Origin: Acidobacteriota bacterium
GTDB lineage: Bacteria > Acidobacteriota > Vicinamibacteria > Vicinamibacterales > Vicinamibacteraceae
Direction: 5' to 3'
Assembly (NCBI GenBank): GCA_023418055.1
Contig: JAEZDP010000407.1
Location: forward strand, 1-15,275
Length of the DNA stretch: 15,275 bases
The translations under genes and the position numbers were made by a program. Of this stretch, positions 7,396 to 15,275 are shown piece by piece. The notes under the pieces are model-generated. The model had not been told where the DNA came from. It saw only the letters and a list, made by a program, of their open reading frames with translations, and made no database searches. How positions within the stretch are numbered: the first letter of the stretch is position 1; the number at the start of each line of letters is the position of its first letter.

Positions 7396-8397
7396 CTACT
7401 TGCCGCCGAAGTAGGACGGCAGCACCATGCTTCTCATCGTCTGCAATCCGGCGGGCGCTTGCAAGACCTTGGGAATCGAGTTGACCGTGATGGAGGCCGT
7501 GGCGACGTCGCCGTGGACCCCTCCGTCAATCTTCATCTGCAGGTTCGGCGAGCCGGTGACGGTGACCGCGTCGTACGACTCGGGCGCCCCAAGATACGCC
7601 TCCATGTGCAGCACGACGAGCGGGTCGTCGCCCCGGTAGCCCGTACCCGTCTGGATGATGCCGGCCACCTGTCCTTTCTTGACGGTCAGGAAGGGGCTGC
7701 TGGTGCTCCGGGTGGCGATCTTCGGGCCGATGTCGTCGGTGATGCGATCGAGCTTCCAGTGCATGGCGTCGGCGATCATCGCCACCGACTCGGTGAGCCC
7801 GACGTGGCGGACGGTGCCGCCGTCCACCTTGGCCTGGAACTGCTCGGGCGTGAGGCCGGCGCCAATCTTCTGCTGGAACGGCAGGCGACGCACGGCAGCG
7901 TCCTGGATGCGGTCCACGCGAATGCGGTCCACGCGCTCGCAGACGGCCGTGAGCGTGATGGGCAGCGCATCCATGGTGAAGCCCGGGTTCACGCCGGTGC
8001 CGAGCACCGCGACCTTGGCCTTGCGTGCCGCGGCATCGATGCGTCGCGCCACCTTCTTGTTCGAGAACCACGGATAGGCCAGCTCCTCGGTCGTCGAGAC
8101 CACCGGCACCTTGTGCTTCAGGATGTCGTCGAGCTGCCCTTCGATGCCCGCCAGCGAGGAACTGGTGCACAGCACGACGACGTCGGGACGGGTGTTCTTG
8201 ATGGCGGCACCGATGCGCTCGCCGATCTCCACCTTCAGAGGACGACCGACCTCGGCCACCATGCCCAGGTCCTGACCGACCTTGGCGGGGTCGAGGTCCA
8301 CGGCGCCCACGATCTTGAGGCCCTTCCGCGCCGCGCACTGCTTCACCACGGCCAGACCAATCGGCCCGAGGCCGACATGCAACACACGAATCGCCAT
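7396..8397 (-). CDS. DapB-like NAD(P)-dependent oxidoreductase, 2,4-diaminopentanoate dehydrogenase family
   Basis: This 333-residue cytosolic protein has a Rossmann NAD(P)-binding N-terminus (VLHVGLGPIG, 5-14, with the GxGxxG-type loop at 9-14 and an acidic residue after strand 2 at Asp34). It resembles dihydrodipicolinate reductase in the first domain but is longer than true DapB (about 270 residues) and carries the GTGVNPGF motif (133-140) that I associate with 2,4-diaminopentanoate dehydrogenase-like proteins. The enzyme of that name works in clostridial ornithine oxidation; no other gene of that pathway is here, so the true substrate is uncertain. ATG at 8397 has AGGAG (8412-8408) 10 bases upstream and a perfect TATAAT about 60 bases upstream. 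It is the first gene of a probable operon with the M48 protease and hybrid kinase. Alternative labels would be generic dihydrodipicolinate reductase or Gfo/Idh-like oxidoreductase; a role in lysine synthesis is unlikely given its length. Confidence 0.8.
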   Translation of the reverse strand: MAIRVLHVGLGPIGLAVVKQCAARKGLKIVGAVDLDPAKVGQDLGMVAEVGRPLKVEIGERIGAAIKNTRPDVVVLCTSSSLAGIEGQLDDILKHKVPVVSTTEELAYPWFSNKKVARRIDAAARKAKVAVLGTGVNPGFTMDALPITLTAVCERVDRIRVDRIQDAAVRRLPFQQKIGAGLTPEQFQAKVDGGTVRHVGLTESVAMIADAMHWKLDRITDDIGPKIATRSTSSPFLTVKKGQVAGIIQTGTGYRGDDPLVVLHMEAYLGAPESYDAVTVTGSPNLQMKIDGGVHGDVATASITVNSIPKVLQAPAGLQTMRSMVLPSYFGGK

Positions 8398-8457
8398 GCA
8401 GGGATGACTCCTGGGAGATGCGCCTGCATGCTGTGCGGGCGCCGACAGAACCCACCG

Positions 8458-8465
8458 ATTATACT
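8458..8465. promoter_or_regulatory. Overlapping divergent -10 boxes, oxidoreductase operon and DUF2339 operon
   Basis: The 80-base gap between the two start codons contains an AT-rich octamer, ATTATACT, read as TATAAT on the minus strand (8463 to 8458) and TATACT on the plus strand (8460-8465). The minus promoter would give the oxidoreductase a leader of about 54 bases containing AGGAG. The plus promoter would start within about 6 bases of the GTG at 8478, leaving no room for a Shine-Dalgarno. No convincing -35 was found on either side, so an activator or relaxed -35 use is possible. Because the boxes share four bases, polymerase cannot occupy both at once. Confidence 0.55.
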
Positions 8466-8477
8466 CACTGGCCTGTC

Positions 8478-10775
8478 GTGGAATTGTTCCTCGCGCTGCT
8501 CCTCATCGCGTGTTCGCTGGCGGTGGCCCTCGTGCTGCCGGTGCTGTCGTTCGTGCGGGCGTCGCGAGCGGACCGGGAGGTGCGGAGGCTCACCCTCGAG
8601 GTAGTGGCGTTGCGGCGGCTGGTGGACGGCCTGCGAGACGAACCCGGCCGGCGCACGCCGACCGACACTGCCGAAGCCGCTGCCGCTGTCCCGCTCGAGG
8701 CGGACGTGTCTGCGCCGCCCGTCGTGGATGCGGCGTGGCGCGACACGGTCCGCGGCCTGCAGCGGCCCGTCGAGACCGCGCCACCGCCGCTGCCTCTTGC
8801 CACCGAACCGGTGATTGCCGACGCGCCAGACGCAGGCCTGCCTCCACGTGCGAGCGCCGACGACATCGAGCAGCGCATCGGCGCCCGCTGGCTGCTCTAT
8901 GCCGGCATGGCGGCGCTCATCCTCGGCATCAGCTACTTCGTCAAGTTCGCCTTCGACAACGGATGGGTGAGCGAACCCTTGCGCGTGCTGGTCGGACTGG
9001 CGGCTGGCGCGTCCCTGGTGATCGCGGGGCTGCGCTTCTCTCGGCAAGGGCTTCCCCTCTTCGGCCACGTCCTGACCGGCGGCGGTATCGTCGTCCTCTA
9101 CATCGCGCTGTACGCGGCCCTGCACGTCTACGCGCTCATCGGCCCCGGCCTGGCATTTTCGGCGATGGTCGTCGTGACGGGTGTGTCGGCGGCCCTCGCC
9201 GACCGGGGACGGTCGCAGCCGCTTGCCGCGGTCGCGCTCGTCGGGGGCTTCGCCACGCCGTTCCTCGTCGGCGGCGATCCGGGTGCACAGGTGGTGCTGT
9301 TCACCTATGTCGCGCTGCTCATCACCGGCACCACGGTGCTGGCGCTGCGGCATGCGTGGCCGCTGCTGCACCTGCTGGCCTTCGTGCTCACCTGGGTCAC
9401 CATCGCCACCTGGTGGGGCGGCAACTACGCGCGGGCGCCGTGGCTGCGCACCGAGCTGTTCCTCACCTATTACGTCACGGTGTTCCTCTACGCCCTGTTT
9501 GCCGTGCGGCGGCAGGCGTCGCACTCGCCCGTCGCCCGGCTCGTGATGTGGGCGCTGGTCGCCGCGCCGGTGCTGTATCACCTGGCCTCGCTCGTGCTGC
9601 TGGCGTCGCACCCGGGTGCGCTGCTCGTATATCTCGTGCTGTTCACGGTGACCGGCCTGTCGGTGAGCTACCACACCGACCGGCCGTGGCTGCGGTCGAT
9701 CGTGCTGCTGCTTGCGGGCCTACCCCTGATGGCGTGGATGGACGGCTTGCGGCGACCGGGCTGGTACGCCGGGGCCATCATCACGACCGTCGCGATCTAC
9801 GGGCTGCACCTCGCAGGTCAATGGCGGGCCGTCAGCGAGGACGACTCGGCCGGCGACGTGCCGGTCGCCGAGCTGCTGCACACGCACCTCAACGGCCTCT
9901 GGCTGCCGGCGGCCCTCTACTTGTTTCTGGAAGACCGCGCTGCCTGGTGGAACCCGCCGATGCTCACGGCGCTCGCGCTGTGGAACGCGGGACTCGCGTG
10001 GGTCCTGCGCGCCCGTCTGGCCACGCTGGCCTGGCACTTTGCCGCCATCGCGGCGACGCTGGCGGCGGTGGCCATCGGGGTGTGGTTCGACGGCCCGGCA
10101 GTGGCCGTCGGCTGGGCGATGGAAGGCGCCGCGATTGGATGGCTGGCCATCGCGCGCGGCAACCGCTGGCTCGGCGCGGGCAGCGCCGCGCTGTTCGTCC
10201 TGGGCGCGCTGCGGTTGTGCGAGATGCTCGCGCGGCCGCTGGCCGTCACCGCGTGGCCCGTCGTCAACACCCGATCGCTCGCGGTGGCCCTGGTCATCGG
10301 CGCCGGGCTATGGGTGGCCCGCGAACTGCGCCGCGTAGGCGCTCACCCGCAGACGCCGCGCCACGTGCTCATCATCGGGGCGCACGTGCTGGCCATCGCA
10401 TGGATGTCGGCCGAACTCCATGCGCTCTTCGGACAGCGGGCGTATCTGGCCGCGGCCGACGACCGGCCGGTGGGCGTGGCGCGGGCGGAACTCTTCGAGC
10501 AGGTGGCCCTGTCGGTGGCCTGGGGCTGCTACGCGGTCGCGCTCATTGCCCTCGGCATGGCGCGACGGTACGCACCGGCCCGCTATCTCGGCATCGCGCT
10601 CTTCGGCCTCACGATCGTGAAGGTGATGACACGCGACATCGCCGAGCTCGACCGTGTCTATCAGATGCTGAGCGTGCTCGGCGTCGGAGGCCTGCTGCTG
10701 CTCGCCTCGTTTCTCTATCAGCGGATGGCGCGTCGCGACCCCGTGGCGCCGCCAGAGGACCAGCCCATCCATTGA
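8478..10775 (+). CDS. DUF2339 family polytopic membrane protein
   Basis: This 765-residue protein belongs to the DUF2339 family of large integral membrane proteins of unknown function. It starts with a membrane segment (about 2-24), followed by a short charged helix that could form a coiled coil (27-53) and a Pro/Ala-rich linker (about 55-125). The family signature then appears: IEQRIGARWLLYAGM...LGISYFVKFAFDNGW (130-163). From there to the end the sequence is a near-continuous series of hydrophobic segments, probably 20 or more, ending in KVMTRDIAELDRVYQML and a last membrane segment, as is typical of the family. The start is taken as GTG at 8478, directly after the TATACT box; an in-frame ATG at 8418 lies upstream of that box and within the other gene's leader. 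The next gene begins 23 bases after its stop, so the two are likely cotranscribed. No catalytic motif was recognised and I assign no biochemical function. Confidence 0.88.
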   Translation: MELFLALLLIACSLAVALVLPVLSFVRASRADREVRRLTLEVVALRRLVDGLRDEPGRRTPTDTAEAAAAVPLEADVSAPPVVDAAWRDTVRGLQRPVETAPPPLPLATEPVIADAPDAGLPPRASADDIEQRIGARWLLYAGMAALILGISYFVKFAFDNGWVSEPLRVLVGLAAGASLVIAGLRFSRQGLPLFGHVLTGGGIVVLYIALYAALHVYALIGPGLAFSAMVVVTGVSAALADRGRSQPLAAVALVGGFATPFLVGGDPGAQVVLFTYVALLITGTTVLALRHAWPLLHLLAFVLTWVTIATWWGGNYARAPWLRTELFLTYYVTVFLYALFAVRRQASHSPVARLVMWALVAAPVLYHLASLVLLASHPGALLVYLVLFTVTGLSVSYHTDRPWLRSIVLLLAGLPLMAWMDGLRRPGWYAGAIITTVAIYGLHLAGQWRAVSEDDSAGDVPVAELLHTHLNGLWLPAALYLFLEDRAAWWNPPMLTALALWNAGLAWVLRARLATLAWHFAAIAATLAAVAIGVWFDGPAVAVGWAMEGAAIGWLAIARGNRWLGAGSAALFVLGALRLCEMLARPLAVTAWPVVNTRSLAVALVIGAGLWVARELRRVGAHPQTPRHVLIIGAHVLAIAWMSAELHALFGQRAYLAAADDRPVGVARAELFEQVALSVAWGCYAVALIALGMARRYAPARYLGIALFGLTIVKVMTRDIAELDRVYQMLSVLGVGGLLLLASFLYQRMARRDPVAPPEDQPIH

Positions 10776-10782
10776 CTTGCAC

Positions 10783-10813
10783 AGAGGCTCACGTCAGGAT
10801 GAGCCCACCGATG
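10783..10813 (+). promoter_or_regulatory. Alternative RBS/start pairs of the HD-GYP gene
   Basis: Two in-frame ATGs compete. AGAGG (10783-10787) lies 11 bases before the ATG at 10799, and AGGA (10796-10799) lies 11 bases before the ATG at 10811. The second would shorten the protein by four residues (starting MSEFNF). The sequence does not decide between them; 10799 is used here. Confidence 0.4.
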
Positions 10814-11872
10814 TCGGAGTTCAACTTCGCGGACGCGCGCATCCTGGCGGTGGACGATCAGGTGCAGAACGTCACGGTGCTGCAGCGCCTCCTCGTCCGC
10901 GACGGGTTCACCCACGTCGTCACGACGACGAGCCCGCGAGAGGCGATCCAGCTGTTCGAGTCGGAGCGACCAGACCTGGTCCTCCTCGACCTGCACATGC
11001 CCGAGATGGACGGCTTTGCCGTGCTCGAGGCGCTGACGCCGCGCATCCCCGTAGACACCTATCTGCCCATCGTCTTCATCACGGCGGATGCCGACACGCA
11101 TCTGAAGAAGAAGGCGCTGTCGCTCGGGGCGAAGGACTTCGTCAACAAGCCGTTCGACGCCACCGAGATCGTGCTGCGCATCCGCAACCTGCTCGAGGCG
11201 CGCTTCCTCTACCGGGCGCTCGAGGAGCAGAACAACATCCTCGAACAACGCGTGCAGGAACGGACCGAGGAACTCGAGCAGGCGCAGCTCGAGTTGCTGC
11301 ACCGGCTGTCACGCGCGGCCGACTTCCGCGACGACGACACGATGCAGCACACCGAACGTGTGGGCCGGACGTCGGCGGCGCTCGCGCGCGAACTGGGGCT
11401 GTCGGAAGAGACGGCGGCGCTCATCCGGCTCGCGGCGCCCCTGCACGACCTCGGCAAGATTGCCGTGCCAGACAGCATCCTGCTCAAGGGCGGACGGCTG
11501 AACGACGAGGAGTTCGAGGTCGTGAAGCGGCACACGGAAATCGGCGCACGCCTGCTGTCAGGCAGCGCCCACCCGCTGCTGCAGATGGCCGAGGAGATCG
11601 CGCGCACCCACCACGAGCAGTGGGATGGGTCAGGGTACCTGCAGGGATTGCACGCCGGAGACATCCCGCTCGTGAGCCGCATCGTCGCGGTGGCCGACGT
11701 CTTCGATGCGCTGCGCCACGCGCGGGTCTACAAGAAGTCGTGGCCGCTGTCAGAGGCGCTCGACGAACTCCGGCGCCAGCGAGGCACGCAGTTCGATCCA
11801 GAGGTGGTGGACGCCCTGCTGCGCATCATCGAACGCGGCGCCCTCGACGTCAGCGACGCCGAGGACGAATAG
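10799..11872 (+). CDS. Response regulator with receiver and HD-GYP domain, putative cyclic-di-GMP phosphodiesterase
   Basis: This 357-residue protein has an RpfG-like layout. The receiver domain (about 13-130) has Asp19/Asp20, phospho-acceptor Asp64 in LLDLHMPEMDG, Thr95 and Lys117 in NKPF, so it should accept phosphate. A coiled-coil linker (about 135-170, rich in Glu/Gln/Leu) leads to an HD-GYP domain (about 165-345), a family that hydrolyses cyclic-di-GMP. Predicted metal ligands are kept: Asp180 and His184 in DDTMQHTERV, His216-Asp217 in LHDLGK, His245, His271-His272 in HHEQWDGSGY and Asp300. The name-giving GYP triplet reads GYL (279-281), an unusual change. It follows the DUF2339 gene by 23 bases on the same strand and is probably cotranscribed. 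Its cognate kinase is unknown; the hybrid kinase in this window belongs to the divergent operon. Activity is inferred from the family. Confidence 0.9.
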   Translation: MSPPMSEFNFADARILAVDDQVQNVTVLQRLLVRDGFTHVVTTTSPREAIQLFESERPDLVLLDLHMPEMDGFAVLEALTPRIPVDTYLPIVFITADADTHLKKKALSLGAKDFVNKPFDATEIVLRIRNLLEARFLYRALEEQNNILEQRVQERTEELEQAQLELLHRLSRAADFRDDDTMQHTERVGRTSAALARELGLSEETAALIRLAAPLHDLGKIAVPDSILLKGGRLNDEEFEVVKRHTEIGARLLSGSAHPLLQMAEEIARTHHEQWDGSGYLQGLHAGDIPLVSRIVAVADVFDALRHARVYKKSWPLSEALDELRRQRGTQFDPEVVDALLRIIERGALDVSDAEDE

Positions 11873-11884
11873 CGGACGGACTAC

Positions 11885-11934
11885 CGGTCCACGGTCCTCG
11901 GTCTACCGGTCTACAGTCTCCGGTCTACGGTCCA
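11885..11934 (+). repeat. Degenerate heptamer array, unit CGGTCTA
   Basis: Seven consecutive seven-base units can be read: CGGTCCA, CGGTCCT, CGGTCTA, then one extra C, CGGTCTA, CAGTCTC, CGGTCTA, CGGTCCA. The array begins 13 bases after the HD-GYP stop codon. It resembles the short tandemly repeated (STRR-type) heptamers described from cyanobacteria and seen in other large genomes. No coding or hairpin-terminator function is evident; two self-complementary ACCGGT sites (11883-11888 and 11905-11910) could pair as a weak six-base stem. Confidence 0.8.
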
Positions 11935-11949
11935 CAGCATTACCCGCCG

Positions 11950-12032
11950 TGAGGCGCCACGCGTCGGCCGTCAAGCGTCATGCATGAGGCGTGAGGCGTG
12001 AGGCATTAGGCGTTAGGCGTTAGGCATTAAGG
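11950..12032 (+). repeat. Heptamer array, units TGAGGCG and TTAGGCG, entering gltD
   Basis: From 11950 the sequence keeps a seven-base phase for almost twelve units: TGAGGCG, CCACGCG, TCGGCCG, TCAAGCG, TCATGCA, then TGAGGCG twice, TGAGGCA, TTAGGCG twice, TTAGGCA and a partial TTAAGG. The left units are degenerate and the right units nearly perfect, as if the newest copies lie at the gltD side. The last units (12020-12032) are coding: read on the minus strand they supply the final residues and the TAA stop of gltD. The unit is unrelated in sequence to the array at 11885-11934. Confidence 0.85.
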
Positions 12033-13440
12033 TACCTGTCCACCTGCGCAGCCGCTTCGCGCCCCTCGGCAATCGCCCAGACGATGAGCGAGGCGCCGCG
12101 TCGGGCGTCGCCGGCGACAAACACGTCGGGCGCGCTGGTCTGGCGCGTCACCGGGTCGGCCTGCACCCGCCCGAAGGCGTCGCACGCGACGTCGAGCTGC
12201 GAGAACACGTCGAGCTTCTCCGGGCCGGTGAACCCCATCGCGAGCAGGAGCAGGTCCACCTCTTCGCTGAACTCGGTGCCGGGGATCGGCTCGAAGGTGA
12301 GGCGCCCGTCGCGCTGGACGGGTTCGACACGCACCGCATGCAGCCGCTCGAGGACGCCGTTGCGACCTTCGAGGTGGGTGGTCATCACGGCGTAGTCGCG
12401 CTCGCCGCCTTCCTCGTGCGCGGCCGAGACGCGGTAGATGTTCGGCCACAGCGGCCACGGGTCGGCCGCACTGCGAGCGTCGGGTGGACGCTGCGCAATC
12501 TCGTACTGCCGCACGCTGCGAGCCTTCTGCCGGTGCGCGGTGCCGAGGCAGTCGGCGCCCGTGTCGCCGCCGCCAAGGATGATCACGCGCTTGTCGGTGG
12601 CAAGAATGCGCGCCGCGTCAGGGACGGCGTCGCCGGCCACCACGCGGTTCTGCTGCTCGAGGTACGTCATCGCGTAGTGCACCCCGTCGAGATCGGACCC
12701 GGGCACGCCCAGCCCGCGCGCCTGCGTGGCGCCGACGGCCAGGCAGATCGCGTCGAACTCTTCGCGCAGCTGCGCGCCGGTGACGTCAACGCCCACGTTG
12801 ACGCCGGTACGGAACTCCACGCCTTCGGCAGCCATCTGCTCGAGCCGCCGGTCGAGCAGCCGACGGTGCATCTTGAAGTCGGGGATGCCGTATCGGAGCA
12901 GGCCCCCGATGCGGTCGGTGCGCTCGAAGAGCACCACGTCGTGGCCCTTGCGCGCGAGCTGCTGCGCGGCAGCCAGGCCCGCCGGGCCCGACCCGATCAC
13001 CGCCACGCGCTTGCCGGTGCGCGTGGGCGCCACCTCGGGCACCACCCAGCCCTGCTCGAAGCCGTGGTCGACGATCGACACCTCCACCTGCTTGATGGTC
13101 ACGGGCAGGTCGTTGATGCCGAGGACGCACGCCGTCTCGCAGGGAGCCGGGCACAGCCGACCGGTGAACTCCGGGAAGTTGTTGGTGGCGTGCAGCCTGG
13201 CGAGCGCCTCTCGCCAGCGGTCGCGATAGACCAGATCGTTCCAGTCGGGAATCAGGTTGCCGAGCGGGCAGCCCTGGTGGCAGAAGGGGATGCCGCAATC
13301 CATGCAGCGGCTCGCCTGCGCCTTGAGGGAGGCCACCGGAAACGGCTCGTAGACCTCGAGCCAGTCGGTGACCCGTTGCTGCACGGGACGCCGCGTCGGC
13401 AACTCCCTGGTGTGTTCGAGAAATCCCGTCGCCTTGCCCA

Positions 13441-13441
<1 letters not shown>
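12020..13441 (-). CDS. gltD: Glutamate synthase [NADPH] small (beta) subunit
   Basis: This 473-residue protein is the FAD-containing beta subunit of bacterial glutamate synthase. It takes electrons from NADPH and passes them through Fe-S clusters to the large subunit, which makes two glutamates from glutamine and 2-oxoglutarate. The N-terminal cluster-binding cysteines are visible: Cys46, Cys49, Cys54, Cys58 and, further on, Cys97, Cys101, Cys105 (LCPAPCETAC). The FAD-binding site VIGSGPAG is at 148-155 and the NADPH-binding site GGGDTG at 290-295. Length matches the family. The ATG at 13441 shares its A with the gltB stop (TGATG) and has GGGAG 10 bases upstream, so translation is probably coupled; the longer frame back to 13540 lies inside gltB and is rejected. 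The protein ends DRYLNA, and the Asn-Ala-stop codons lie in the heptamer array that fills the neighbouring intergenic region. Confidence 0.96.

Positions 13442-15275
<1,834 letters not shown>

Noticed and set aside
4205..8604. Two long plus-strand open frames (4205-6196 and 6208-8604) opposite the kinase, protease and oxidoreductase genes
   Set aside because: They are antisense to genes with clear domains, have His/Arg/Gly-rich composition without motifs, and arise because GC-rich codon use leaves few stops in opposite frames.
8510..10798. HD-GYP frame open upstream to 8510, suggesting an 1,120-residue fusion
   Set aside because: The upstream part is a shadow of the DUF2339 gene; the receiver domain begins right after the ATG at 10799 or 10811.
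11883..11910. Rho-independent terminator formed by two ACCGGT sites
   Set aside because: Only a six-base stem with a 16-base loop and no T tract; it is explained by the heptamer repeats.
11885..12032. CRISPR-like array
   Set aside because: The units are seven bases with no spacers and no cas genes nearby.

Overview
The window is a GC-rich bacterial chromosome segment (coding third positions are almost all G or C) with tightly packed genes. It carries eight well-supported protein genes, one of them cut by the right edge. The mixture of a PDZ/multi-TM/GAF/SpoIIE phosphatase, PAS hybrid kinases with soluble HWE/NtrB-like cores, a BepA-like M48 lipoprotein, a large DUF2339 membrane protein and heptamer-repeat intergenic DNA resembles Acidobacteriota of the Vicinamibacteria type. 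That placement is inferred from gene content and style only; there is no rRNA or marker gene here to prove it. No mobile element, CRISPR array, tRNA or rRNA was seen.

Layout, left to right. Bases 1-97 hold at most the tail of a neighbouring gene. A monofunctional peptidoglycan glycosyltransferase (mtgA, minus, 98-871) is divergent from a 951-residue membrane-bound SpoIIE/RsbU-type phosphatase (plus, 906-3761); only 34 bases separate the start codons and both genes look leaderless. The phosphatase gene runs tail-to-tail into a hybrid histidine kinase and overlaps it by 61 bases. The kinase (3701-5908), an M48 lipoprotein metalloprotease with a LysM-like tail (5905-7365) and a DapB-like / 2,4-diaminopentanoate dehydrogenase-like oxidoreductase (7396-8397) form a minus-strand operon transcribed from 8397 toward 3701. 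A second divergent promoter, with overlapping -10 boxes, serves this operon and the plus-strand pair DUF2339 membrane protein (8478-10775) and receiver-HD-GYP response regulator (10799-11872). A 147-base convergent intergenic region made largely of two unrelated heptamer-repeat arrays follows, and the second array runs into the stop codon of gltD. The glutamate synthase genes gltD (12020-13441) and gltB (13441 to the right edge) lie on the minus strand in the order gltB-gltD with a one-base stop/start overlap.

Functionally the window combines nitrogen assimilation (GltBD: 2-oxoglutarate plus glutamine to two glutamates), envelope work (MtgA, the M48 lipoprotein, DUF2339) and signalling output proteins of three types: a Ser/Thr phosphatase of the partner-switching type, a His-Asp hybrid kinase, and a predicted cyclic-di-GMP phosphodiesterase. 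No anti-sigma factor, STAS protein, HPt or downstream regulator is encoded beside them, so their partners must lie elsewhere. I found no clearly new multi-gene system. The most distinctive observations are the heptamer arrays that supply the last codons and stop of gltD, the back-to-back leaderless promoter, the internally shortened first PAS domain of the kinase, and the GYL-for-GYP change in the HD-GYP protein.
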